From positions 1 through 11,937 of the forward strand of contig JAPOOT010000193.1 in assembly GCA_026713285.1 (NCBI GenBank): DNA of 11,937 nt, read 5' to 3'. Shown piece by piece: positions 1 to 6,171 of this stretch. Every line of letters starts with the position of its first letter. The stretch's first letter is position 1. This stretch comes from Gemmatimonadota bacterium (GTDB lineage Bacteria; JAAXHH01). The position numbers were made by a program, and so were the translations under genes. The notes below the pieces were generated by a model, which was given only the letters and a program-made list of their open reading frames with translations, did no database searches and had not been told where the DNA came from.

Positions 1-656
1 CTCGCGACGACTTCCGTGATGAGGCCGATGGACCGGAGGGCGTCATCGTTCCCCGGTATGGGATAGTCGATCAGGTCGGGGTCGCAGTTCGTATCCAGGA
101 TGCTGACGATGGGGATCTCCAGGGTATTTGCCTCCGCAACCGCGATACGTTCCTTCCGGGTGTCCACCACGAAAATGACACCGGGCAGGTCGCGCATGTC
201 GCGGATTCCGCCCAGGACCTTCTGAAGGCGATCGCGCTCCTTTTCCAGGCTCGCGGCCTCCTTTTTCGTGAGCGCCGCCATGGTGCCGTGTTCTTTCATT
301 TTCTCGAGTTCTTCCAGGCGTTTGACGCTGGTCTGGATGGTCTGGAAATTCGTCAGCATGCCACCGAGCCAGCGCTCCGCGACGTAGAACATGCCGCACT
401 GCTGCGCCATTTCGATAATGATGGGCCGAGCCTGCTTCTTCGTACCCACGAAGAGGACGGACTGCCCTTTCTCGACGGCCGTGCGCACGGCTTTGTACGC
501 GATTTCGATCTGACCGAGCGTCTTCTTCAGATCGATGATGTAGATGTTGTTGCGCTCGGCGAATATGAACTGTTTCATCTTCGGGTTCCAGCGTCGGGTC
601 TGGTGACCGAAGTGAACGCCGGCGTCAAGTAATTCCTGAATGGTCGGAATCCCCAT
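1..656 (-). CDS. rpsB: 30S ribosomal protein S2 (3' end beyond window)
   Basis: Small-subunit protein S2, which joins late in 30S assembly and helps recruit S1. The start is visible, but the C-terminus runs off the left edge, so about 218 codons are present against roughly 240 in E. coli S2. Family features I can read are the N-terminal ELLDAGVHFGHQTRRWNPKM, then NNIYIIDLKKT, VLFVGTKKQA, AERWLGGMLTNF, LPGVIFVVDTRKE, and the late IPIVSILDTNCDP and DYPIPGNDDA motifs. The ATG at 656 is preceded by AAGGAG, with a rather long spacing of about 13 bases. It follows rpsI by 52 bases that contain a small hairpin. In most bacteria tsf follows rpsB, so tsf is the expected next gene to the left (inference). 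Identification is very secure. Confidence 0.97.
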   Translation of the reverse strand, partial: MGIPTIQELLDAGVHFGHQTRRWNPKMKQFIFAERNNIYIIDLKKTLGQIEIAYKAVRTAVEKGQSVLFVGTKKQARPIIIEMAQQCGMFYVAERWLGGMLTNFQTIQTSVKRLEELEKMKEHGTMAALTKKEAASLEKERDRLQKVLGGIRDMRDLPGVIFVVDTRKERIAVAEANTLEIPIVSILDTNCDPDLIDYPIPGNDDALRSIGLITEVVA

Positions 657-680
657 TGGCGGCTCTGATCTCCTTGTCTG

Positions 681-698
681 GCAGGCGGATCGGCCTGC
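681..698 (-). other. Hairpin between rpsI and rpsB
   Basis: A perfect 6-base inverted repeat (GCAGGC / GCCTGC) with a 6-base loop lies in the 52-base rpsI-rpsB gap, 11 bases upstream of the rpsB Shine-Dalgarno site. No T-run follows on the minus strand, so a strong terminator is unlikely. It could be part of an rpsB leader structure, a processing site, or chance. Confidence 0.3.
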
Positions 699-708
699 GT
701 CCCGTGAA

Positions 709-1113
709 TTAACGCTTCGAGAACTGGAACCGCTTCCGCGCGCCGGCCAGTCCGTATTTCTTGCGTTCCTTGATACGTGAATCCCGCGTCAGCATGCCCG
801 CTTCGCGCAACGGGGCGTGCAGGCTTTCATCCATGTCCTTCAGCGCTCTCGCGATTCCGAGCCTCAGCGCCCCGGCCTGTCCGGTCTTGCCTCCGCCGAA
901 GGTCCGGGCAAACACGACCACCTGGTCGTTCATTTCGGTGAGCACCAGGGGTTCCTCGATCGCGGAGACGAGGCCGGCCCGGTCGAAGTAATCGATCAGC
1001 GGCCTGTCGTTGACCTGGTGGCTCGCCCCCTCCTTCTTCGCGCGCAGCCACACCTTGGCGACGGCACGTTTCCTCCTGCCCACCGCGTGGTGTCCATGGG
1101 TATCCGAATTCAT
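709..1113 (-). CDS. rpsI: 30S ribosomal protein S9
   Basis: Small-subunit head protein whose C-terminal tail reaches the P-site tRNA. The protein has 134 residues (family about 130). It has the N-terminal GRRKRAVAKVWL motif, GGGKTGQAGALRLGIARAL in the middle, and the hallmark tail ending KRFQFSKR, whose terminal Arg contacts P-site tRNA in the family. The first dozen residues (MNSDTHGHHAV) are a short His-containing extension before the conserved core. The ATG at 1113 has an AAAAGGAG site 11 bases upstream. It lies 19 bases downstream of rplM; this pair is one of the most conserved operons in bacteria. The Shine-Dalgarno region shares AAAGGAGCGT with that of rplM. Confidence 0.98.
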   Translation of the reverse strand: MNSDTHGHHAVGRRKRAVAKVWLRAKKEGASHQVNDRPLIDYFDRAGLVSAIEEPLVLTEMNDQVVVFARTFGGGKTGQAGALRLGIARALKDMDESLHAPLREAGMLTRDSRIKERKKYGLAGARKRFQFSKR

Positions 1114-1132
1114 GCTTCGTTACGCTCCTTTT

Positions 1133-1561
1133 CTATATTTCCAGCGCGACCGGTTTCTGGGCGCTGTGGGGGTGTTCCGCGCCGGCGTACACGCGGAGTT
1201 TACGGAATATCTGCCGGCCGAGGGCGTTGTGCGGCAGCATGCCCTTGATGGCCATGCGCAACACGCGATCCGGATGGCGGGCGGCCATTCGCTCGTAACT
1301 GATTGCCTTCAGGCCGCCGGGATAGCCGCTGTGGCGATAGTAGATCTTGTTCTGTGGCTTCTTGCCGGTCAGGACCACCTTTTCCGCGTTGATGACGATG
1401 ACGTGGTCGCCGGTATCCAGGTGCGGCGAGAAGATCGGCTTGTGCTTGCCGCGCAGGATCTTGGCCACTTCGCTGGCCAGCCTGCCGAGCACCTTGCCGT
1501 CGGCGTCCACGACGTGCCAGTCGCGCTGCAGGTCTTCTTTCTTAACAGTCGGTGTTTTCAT
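1133..1561 (-). CDS. rplM: 50S ribosomal protein L13
   Basis: Early-assembling large-subunit protein. With the ATG at 1561 it has 142 residues, exactly the usual L13 length. Motifs are RDWHVVDADGKVLGRLAS near the N-terminus, FSPHLDTGDHVIVINAEKV, the KIYYRHSGYPGG loop, and RMAIKGMLPHNALGRQ followed by LRVYAGAEHPHSAQKP at the C-terminus. An in-frame upstream start at 1603 exists, but it would overlap mtnA and put AAAGGAG inside the gene. From 1561 that AAAGGAG lies 12 bases upstream, so I chose 1561. The Shine-Dalgarno site begins within the TAA stop of mtnA, so the gene is probably cotranscribed with and translationally linked to mtnA. Confidence 0.97.
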   Translation of the reverse strand: MKTPTVKKEDLQRDWHVVDADGKVLGRLASEVAKILRGKHKPIFSPHLDTGDHVIVINAEKVVLTGKKPQNKIYYRHSGYPGGLKAISYERMAARHPDRVLRMAIKGMLPHNALGRQIFRKLRVYAGAEHPHSAQKPVALEI

Positions 1562-1578
1562 GAATGGTACACGCTCCT

Positions 1579-2649
1579 TTATCCGGTAGCGGCCGGTTGC
1601 CATGCGTGGTGTGACAACGCGGCGAGACTTTCGGCATAGGGCCGCCTGGCCACACCGCGTTCCGTGATGATCGCAGACACGTAACGGGCCGGAGTTACGT
1701 CGAATGCGGGATTGTAAACCTCTACCTCTTCGGGGGCGTTGCGTCCGCCCGGCCCCTGGCTTATTTCGGCGGCATCGCGCACTTCGATCGGGATCTCGCG
1801 GCCCGACTCGATGGACAGGTCGATCGACGAGAACGGCGCCGCCACGTATAGGGGCACGTCGTGCGCATCGGCCAGCACGGCCACGCCATAGGTGCCGATC
1901 TTGTTGGCGACGTCGCCGTTGGCGGCCACGCGGTCCGCGCCAACGATCACGCAGTCGATCCGGCCTTCCTTCATGACCTGCGCGGCCATGCTGTCGCAGA
2001 TGAGCGTCACGCCGATACCGGCCTGGGCCAGTTCCCAGGAAGTCAGCCTGGCGCCCTGGAGGACGGGTCTCGTTTCATCCGCGTACACGTGTACGCGCTT
2101 TCCTTCATTGTGCGCCTGGTACACCACGGCGAGGGCCGTACCCACACCCGAAGTGGCGAGCGCGCCGGCATTGCAGTGGGTGAGCACATTCTGACCTGAC
2201 CGCAGCATGGCCGCGCCGTGTTCACCGATCAGGCGGCAGGTACGCTCGTCCTCCGATTGTATCGCTTCGGCTTCTCTGAGCAGGGCGCGCTTGATGTCCT
2301 CCACCGGCGCCTCACGTTGTTCCAATGCGGTCCGGCGCATGCGTTCCAGGGCCCAGAACAGGTTCACCGCCGTGGGACGGGTCGCAGCCAGCAGGTCCGC
2401 GGCCTCGTCGACCTCTCGGCTGAAGGACGCGTATTCGTCCGCGCCGCTTTTCCGGACGCCGAGGACGACGCCGTAGGCCGCGGCGACGCCAATGGCCGGC
2501 GCGCCGCGCACTTTCAGCCCTTTGATGGCCTCCGCCACGGACTCGATATCCCGGCAGTGCGCGTAGACCACTTCACCGGGCAGGCGCGTCTGGTCCAATA
2601 GTACCAGCACACCTTCGTCGCGGTCCCACCGGATGGTCGTGAAATTCAT
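1579..2649 (-). CDS. mtnA: S-methyl-5-thioribose-1-phosphate isomerase
   Basis: Converts 5-methylthioribose-1-phosphate to 5-methylthioribulose-1-phosphate in methionine salvage. In organisms with a DHAP shunt the same enzyme can act on 5-deoxyribose-1-phosphate. It belongs to the eIF2B-like/aIF-2B fold. The protein has 356 residues, a full-length size. Motifs are KVRGAPAIGVAAAYG (46-60), RPTAVNLFWALERM, THCNAGALAT with the catalytic Cys159, IVGADRVAANGDVANKIGT with the catalytic Asp239, and VYNPAFDVTP near the end. These match the Cys160/Asp240 pair of B. subtilis MtnA. The ATG at 2649 has only a weak, distant GGAG. It is flanked upstream by a PfkB kinase (31-base gap) and downstream by rplM (17-base gap). 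No other mtn gene is in the window, so the full salvage route cannot be judged here. Confidence 0.96.
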   Translation of the reverse strand: MNFTTIRWDRDEGVLVLLDQTRLPGEVVYAHCRDIESVAEAIKGLKVRGAPAIGVAAAYGVVLGVRKSGADEYASFSREVDEAADLLAATRPTAVNLFWALERMRRTALEQREAPVEDIKRALLREAEAIQSEDERTCRLIGEHGAAMLRSGQNVLTHCNAGALATSGVGTALAVVYQAHNEGKRVHVYADETRPVLQGARLTSWELAQAGIGVTLICDSMAAQVMKEGRIDCVIVGADRVAANGDVANKIGTYGVAVLADAHDVPLYVAAPFSSIDLSIESGREIPIEVRDAAEISQGPGGRNAPEEVEVYNPAFDVTPARYVSAIITERGVARRPYAESLAALSHHAWQPAATG

Positions 2650-2680
2650 GTCTGCAACGTCTCTCCCGGGTTGATTCCGG

Positions 2681-3580
2681 TCAGGGCGTAATCATCTCCA
2701 GGAACCGGGCGTGCCGGTCCGCAATCTCTTCTTCGGTGAGCGATACGAGCCGCCGGACACTGAAGTCTTCCACGTTGAAAGAAGCCATGACGCTTCCGTG
2801 CACCATGGCGCGTTTCAGTGCGCCGACGCCCCTGTCGCCCGACCGGGCGAGGTAACCCATGAAACCGCCCGCGAAGGTGTCCCCGGCGCCCGTCGGATCT
2901 ACCACGGAGGTCACGGGGTATGATGGGATGCCGTACCAGGCGTCGCGGGTACAGAGCGTCGCGCCGTGCGCGCCTCTTTTGACGACTACCGCCCGCGGTC
3001 CGAGCTCCAGGATCCGTTCCGACGCCCGTACCAGGTTGTGGTCGTCCACCAGTTGAAGGGCCTCCCGGTCGTTGATGATCAATACGTCCACCCGGCTGAG
3101 CGTCGACAGAAGGGACGCCCTGTTTCCACTGATCCAGAAATCCATGGTGTCGCAGGCGACGATTCCGGGACGGTCCGCCTGGGAAAGCACGTCGCGCTGC
3201 ACGTCCGGGTCGAGGTTCGCCAGGAATACGTGTTCGTGCGCGCGGTGCCGGTCCGCCAGTACGGGTTTGAATCCGGAAAACACGTTCAACTGCGTGTCGA
3301 TCGTGCGCCGGTCGTTCATGTCGGCGGCGTATTCGCCCGCCCAGCGGAAGGTTTTGCCTTCCTTTACCTCAAGTCCCGATATGTCGACCTGTCTCTCCCG
3401 CAGGAAATCCAGGGACTCCAGGGGAAAGTCGTTCCCTACGACGGCGATGACGTCTACCGGCGCGTAGAAACTCGCGGCAGCCGAAAAATAGGTCGCCGAA
3501 CCCCCGATCGCGTCGTTTGCTTCTCTTTCGGGCGTTTTCACAGAATCGAACGCTACCGAACCGACTACGAGAACGCCCAA
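2681..3580 (-). CDS. PfkB/ribokinase-family carbohydrate kinase
   Basis: A 299-residue kinase of the PfkB superfamily, which phosphorylates sugars or nucleosides with ATP. It has N-terminal GSVAFDSV, a di-glycine substrate motif GGSATYFS (26-33), VVGNDFP, a central CDTMDFWI, LIINDREAL, and the C-terminal signature DPTGAGDTFAGGF, in which Asp234 is the family's catalytic base. The start is TTG: the reading frame is closed upstream by the TAG stop of rsfS, and only one codon (GGA) separates that stop from TTG 3580. The next GTG (residue 14) would delete the first conserved strand. A GAGG lies 8 bases upstream inside rsfS. The substrate is unknown. Being next to mtnA suggests a pentose such as methylthioribose or 5-deoxyribose (inference). 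Classical MtnK is a different fold. Confidence 0.9.
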   Translation of the reverse strand: MGVLVVGSVAFDSVKTPEREANDAIGGSATYFSAAASFYAPVDVIAVVGNDFPLESLDFLRERQVDISGLEVKEGKTFRWAGEYAADMNDRRTIDTQLNVFSGFKPVLADRHRAHEHVFLANLDPDVQRDVLSQADRPGIVACDTMDFWISGNRASLLSTLSRVDVLIINDREALQLVDDHNLVRASERILELGPRAVVVKRGAHGATLCTRDAWYGIPSYPVTSVVDPTGAGDTFAGGFMGYLARSGDRGVGALKRAMVHGSVMASFNVEDFSVRRLVSLTEEEIADRHARFLEMITP

Positions 3581-3583
3581 TCC

Positions 3584-4021
3584 CTATGCCTCGCTTTCCA
3601 GCGCGTCCACCCGGTCTGCGGGAACGCCCGCATCCGGCCGGCGGATGATCTCACCCGTTGCCGCGTCCGTCGAGACCTCGACCCGGGGCGCGTCTCCCCA
3701 GAGTCGTTCGAGTCCATAGAAAGCGCGGACTTCGTCTCTGAACACGTGTATTACCACGTCCACGTAGTCAAGCAGGACCCACCGCCAGCTCTGTTTGCCC
3801 TCCGAATGCCAGGGCGCTGTTTCTCGCTCCTTGAGGTCGGCCGTTACCTGCTCGACGACCGCCTTGGTCTGCGGTTCGGAACCGGCAGTCCCGATGACGA
3901 AGTAGTCCGTGATGGAGGAAAGTCCCCTGAGATCGATAATCATCACGTCCACCGCATTCTTGGCCAGCATGGAAACGGCGGCCTGCTCAGCGATTTCCTG
4001 CGATGCCAACGCCACGGTCAA
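3584..4021 (-). CDS. rsfS: Ribosome silencing factor RsfS (YbeB/Iojap family)
   Basis: RsfS binds ribosomal protein L14 and blocks joining of the 30S and 50S subunits, lowering translation in starvation. The protein has 145 residues. The core is conserved: AKNAVDVMIIDLRGLSSITD, YFVIGTAGSEPQTKAVVEQV, the WRWVLLDYVDVVIHVF strand pair, and RAFYGLERLWGDAP. About 33 residues follow WGDAP, an acidic/hydrophilic tail longer than in compact homologues. The start is TTG at 4021, with GAGGAG 5 bases upstream. TTG overlaps the TGA of the preceding gene in TTGA (4-base overlap), indicating translational coupling. A GTG two codons later is a weaker alternative. Placement in an operon with L13, S9 and S2 suits its ribosomal role. 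Confidence 0.95.
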   Translation of the reverse strand: MTVALASQEIAEQAAVSMLAKNAVDVMIIDLRGLSSITDYFVIGTAGSEPQTKAVVEQVTADLKERETAPWHSEGKQSWRWVLLDYVDVVIHVFRDEVRAFYGLERLWGDAPRVEVSTDAATGEIIRRPDAGVPADRVDALESEA

Positions 4022-4554
4022 TCGTTCTCCTCGTAAAACAGCAGTTCGCCGAAGTCTCTGCCGATCACCACCGATACGTCCACCAGGCGATCCTGGTTAC
4101 GCTGGAGCAGGACGTGTTGGGTACCCAGCGCGTTCCCGACCGCCCTGGCGGCCTGGGACGGGCCATCCGTTCCCCTGCGGTCCAGCACCACCGTTTCCCG
4201 GTATTCGAAATGATCCGCGTTGTCGATATTGACCACGTCGAATCCCCGTTCCCTGAGGAAACGCATGGCCACTTGCCCGATACCCCGTTCCCCGCATCCA
4301 TTCAGGACCTCCACCTGCACCTGAAAGGCCGAGGGGTCTATGACCGCCGTGTCTGAACGTTCGGCGGATGAAGAAATTGCGGAAGAAGTCGCCACCGAGT
4401 AGACCAGATAGGCGTTCAGTCCGATCAGGATAATGATAACGCCTTCGAGCAGCCGGACGCGCCAGCGGCCACCGGGCCCGCGCCCGTCCGAAACGGCGTC
4501 CCGCCTGTTTGCGGAGGGTTTGATGACTTTTCTCGCCATGGCAAAAGCCCACAC
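4018..4554 (-). CDS. Membrane-anchored LytR_C-domain protein
   Basis: A 178-residue protein: a basic cytoplasmic N-terminus (1-34, rich in Arg/Lys), one transmembrane segment (about 35-56, LLEGVIIILIGLNAYLVYSV), a Ser/Ala linker, then a LytR C-terminal-like domain (about 77-166) with VQVEVLNGCGERGIGQVAM, GFDVVNIDNADHFEY, TVVLDRRG and VSVVIGRDF. The domain would face the periplasm or cell exterior. LytR_C domains usually sit at the C-terminus of LytR-CpsA-Psr glycopolymer transferases, but no transferase domain is present here, so its role is not known. The start is GTG 4554, with CAGGA 8 bases upstream; the ATG at 4539 has no Shine-Dalgarno. LytR_C genes next to rsfS are known in other bacteria, where the full-length LytR-type protein often precedes rsfS. 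It is the first full-size gene after the promoter at 4805-4833. Confidence 0.85.
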   Translation of the reverse strand: MWAFAMARKVIKPSANRRDAVSDGRGPGGRWRVRLLEGVIIILIGLNAYLVYSVATSSAISSSAERSDTAVIDPSAFQVQVEVLNGCGERGIGQVAMRFLRERGFDVVNIDNADHFEYRETVVLDRRGTDGPSQAARAVGNALGTQHVLLQRNQDRLVDVSVVIGRDFGELLFYEEND

Positions 4555-4634
4555 GGTTCACGTCCTGACTATGGCCTGTACCGGGACCGTGGGACAATAG
4601 ATCTTTAGCTTTCCAAAGAATACCGGGGAGCGAA

Positions 4635-4688
4635 CTAGGGGAATACACCAGGAAGGGAAACATAGGCAGGGTACCAACAGTGTTTCAT
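4635..4688 (-). CDS. Candidate 17-residue leader ORF (speculative)
   Basis: A tiny ORF starting ATG at 4688 and ending TAG, encoding MKHCWYPAYVSLPGVFP. AAAGGA lies 8 bases upstream. Its ATG overlaps the TGA of the mini-ORF at 4685-4708 (ATGA), an arrangement typical of coupled translation. It sits in the leader between the promoter at 4805-4833 and the LytR_C gene. I do not recognise the peptide. It contains one Cys, one Trp, two Tyr and three Pro, with no run of one amino acid that would suggest a classic attenuator. It may be chance. Confidence 0.25.
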   Translation of the reverse strand: MKHCWYPAYVSLPGVFP

Positions 4689-4708
4689 TGACCAGTTCCT
4701 TTCACCAT
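4685..4708 (-). CDS. Candidate 7-residue leader ORF (speculative)
   Basis: The ATG at 4708 is preceded by AAAGGGGG with a 5-base spacing, one of the best Shine-Dalgarno sites in the window, yet it opens only a 7-codon frame (MVKGTGQ) before TGA. The stop overlaps the start of the next mini-ORF. A strong ribosome site with so short a frame suggests a leader peptide or ribosome standby site, but no conservation evidence is available here. Confidence 0.27.
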   Translation of the reverse strand: MVKGTGQ

Positions 4709-4746
4709 GCGATCCCCCTTTGTATCCCGGTCTCGACGTAATCCCG

Positions 4747-4775
4747 CCTGTCCGATCGAACCCTGGTTCGACAGG
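4747..4775 (-). other. Bulged hairpin near the 5' end of the unit 4 leader
   Basis: Two nested inverted repeats, CCTGT/ACAGG (outer) and CGAACC/GGTTCG (inner), form an 11-base-pair stem with a 5-base bulge on one side and a tight apical loop. On the minus strand it begins about 25-30 bases after the -10 box at 4805-4810, so it would lie close to the 5' end of the transcript. No T-run follows on the minus strand, so it does not look like an intrinsic terminator for the glmU-like gene. It could stabilise the mRNA 5' end or be a protein- or ligand-binding leader element. Confidence 0.45.
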
Positions 4776-4804
4776 TGGAATTCGATTCGCTTTCCAGACC
4801 CCTA

Positions 4805-4833
4805 TATATACAGATGCAAGGGTATGATGTCAA
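4805..4833 (-). promoter_or_regulatory. Sigma70-like promoter for the LytR_C-rsfS-ribosomal protein unit
   Basis: On the minus strand a perfect -35 box TTGACA (4833-4828) is separated by exactly 17 bases from TATATA (4810-4805). The -35 overlaps the TGA stop of the glmU-like gene. Transcription would start near 4798 and give a leader of about 240 bases before the GTG at 4554. No other promoter of similar quality is visible between 4800 and 4554. Confidence 0.75.
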
Positions 4834-5636
4834 CTCTTTTTTGCCTGGTTCGAGGCGTCGCGCGGCCCGGTTGAGCAAGGCCTCTCGCGGGCGCGTTCAC
4901 GCAGCCGGGATTCGGCCTCCGACAGGTGCTCCGGGGTGTTTATCCCAACGGTCTCTTCCGGCATCCCGGCCGGTGCGTCCGCTATGGGGTTGCCCTGTCG
5001 CCGGAGTATCTCGATGGTATCCGTCAGATAGAACTCGCCCTGTCTGTTTTCCGGTGTCAGTTGATCCAGCGCCCGCAGCAGCTGGGAGGGTTCGAAGCAG
5101 TAGGTGCTGGTGTTGATCTCCCGAAGGGTCCGTTGTTCCGCCGTGGCGTCCTTCTCCTCTACGATCCGGTCGATGCGTCCCGCGCCGTCGCGCAGGATGC
5201 GGCCCAGGCCCGTGGGATCGCCGACGCGGGCGGTGAGTACCGAGGCCGCGGCGCCGTCCCGGCGATGGGCATGGATCAACGACTCCAGGGTGGAGCGACG
5301 GATCAGCGGGGTATCGCCGGCCAGGACGAGGACGATGCCGCTTTCACCGGTCAGCAGGGGAACGGCCTGTTGCACAGCGTGTCCCGTGCCCAGTTGTTCG
5401 TCCTGCACGGCGAATTCCACGGGCCAGCCGGCGAGGGCGCGTTTCACCGCGTCCGCCTGGTGGCCAACGATGACGATGACCCGTCGCGGGCGAAGCGCAA
5501 GCGCGGTCTCGAGCACATGGTGGATGAGCGGCCTGCCGTTTAGTCTGTGCAGCACCTTGGCCAGGTCGGATCCCATCCGGGTACCCTTTCCCGCCGCCAG
5601 GACCACCGTGATCAGGTCGCTGTTTCCTTCTGCCAT
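4830..5636 (-). CDS. GlmU-type N-acetylglucosamine-1-phosphate uridylyltransferase, single domain
   Basis: A 268-residue nucleotidyltransferase matching the N-terminal half of GlmU, which makes UDP-GlcNAc from UTP and GlcNAc-1-phosphate for peptidoglycan and LPS. It shows LAAGKGTRMGSDLAKVLH (13-30), DEQLGTGHAV (79-88), AGDTPLI with metal-ligand Asp108, GLGRILRD, IVEEKDA, EINTSTYCF, QGEFYLTDTIEIL and VGINTPEHL with Asn233. Full GlmU is about 455 residues. The left-handed beta-helix acetyltransferase half is absent; after residue 240 there is only a charged tail ending NQAKKS. The usual Pro of the SDLPK signature is Ala26, while the following Lys27 is kept. I chose ATG 5636 because GGAG lies 5 bases upstream; the GTG at 5642 has no room for one. 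A sugar-1-phosphate other than GlcNAc-1-P is possible. Confidence 0.87.
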   Translation of the reverse strand: MAEGNSDLITVVLAAGKGTRMGSDLAKVLHRLNGRPLIHHVLETALALRPRRVIVIVGHQADAVKRALAGWPVEFAVQDEQLGTGHAVQQAVPLLTGESGIVLVLAGDTPLIRRSTLESLIHAHRRDGAAASVLTARVGDPTGLGRILRDGAGRIDRIVEEKDATAEQRTLREINTSTYCFEPSQLLRALDQLTPENRQGEFYLTDTIEILRRQGNPIADAPAGMPEETVGINTPEHLSEAESRLRERARERPCSTGPRDASNQAKKS

Positions 5637-5647
5637 GGGCACTCCGG

Positions 5648-6142
5648 TTAAGGGTCGGCAACACGGCGGACGAGTTGGTCCACCGGTTTCAGGTCTTCCA
5701 GCAGGTCCAATACGGTCCGTCCGTGTACGGGGTGGACCAGGTCCGGCTGGATCTCCGCCAGGGGTGCGAGCACGAAGGCGCGCTCCGCCATGGCGGGATG
5801 GGGCAGGGAAAGCCGGGGTAGATCGAGCACCAGGTCGTCGTAGATCAGCAGGTCGAGATCGATTTCACGGGGTCCGTTCTTCCAGGTCGCGGTCCGACCC
5901 AGGCGCTTTTCGACTTCCTTCAATGCATCCAGCAGATGCGGGGGCGACAGCGTGGTGTCCAGCAGGACGGCTCCGTTTATGAATTCCGACTGGTCAGCGT
6001 AGCCTACCGGCCGGGTTTCGTACCAGGAAGAGCCCTTCACCACCCGGATACCGGAATGTCCGGCCAGCTCGGAAACCGCCTGCCGGCACCGCGCGATCCG
6101 ATCCCCCATGTTGCTGCCCAGTCCCAGGGCGGCTGACGCCAT
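5648..6142 (-). CDS. folK: 2-amino-4-hydroxy-6-hydroxymethyldihydropteridine pyrophosphokinase (HPPK)
   Basis: Transfers pyrophosphate from ATP to 6-hydroxymethyl-7,8-dihydropterin, the step after FolB in folate synthesis. The protein has 164 residues, close to the E. coli enzyme. Motifs are ALGLGSNMGDR at the N-terminus, FINGAVLLDT, the catalytic NGPREIDLDLLIYDD (Mg-binding Asp95 and Asp97), and SLPHPAMAERAFVLAPLAEI. The reading frame stays open far upstream through folB, but homology begins at ATG 6142, which has AGGGTG 4 bases upstream. It lies 29 bases after folB, and its TAA is 11 bases before the start of the glmU-like gene. Confidence 0.95.
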   Translation of the reverse strand: MASAALGLGSNMGDRIARCRQAVSELAGHSGIRVVKGSSWYETRPVGYADQSEFINGAVLLDTTLSPPHLLDALKEVEKRLGRTATWKNGPREIDLDLLIYDDLVLDLPRLSLPHPAMAERAFVLAPLAEIQPDLVHPVHGRTVLDLLEDLKPVDQLVRRVADP

Positions 6143-6171
6143 TTCGCACCCTGCCGGCCGGTACCTTCGTT

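Noticed and set aside
1562..1603. Upstream in-frame start extending rplM by 14 residues
   Set aside because: It would overlap mtnA and place the AAAGGAG site inside the gene; the start at 1561 gives the exact family length.
2966..4036. Long plus-strand frame of about 356 codons opposite the PfkB kinase and rsfS
   Set aside because: Antisense shadow across two well-identified genes, with no family features.
4097..4663. Minus-strand frame beginning in the leader and running into the LytR_C gene in another frame
   Set aside because: It overlaps the clearly assigned LytR_C coding sequence and has no recognisable domain or good ribosome site.
4741..4800. tRNA-like GGTTCGA element
   Set aside because: GGTTCGA resembles a T-loop, but no acceptor stem, D arm or anticodon arm can be formed around it; the hairpin explains the repeat better.
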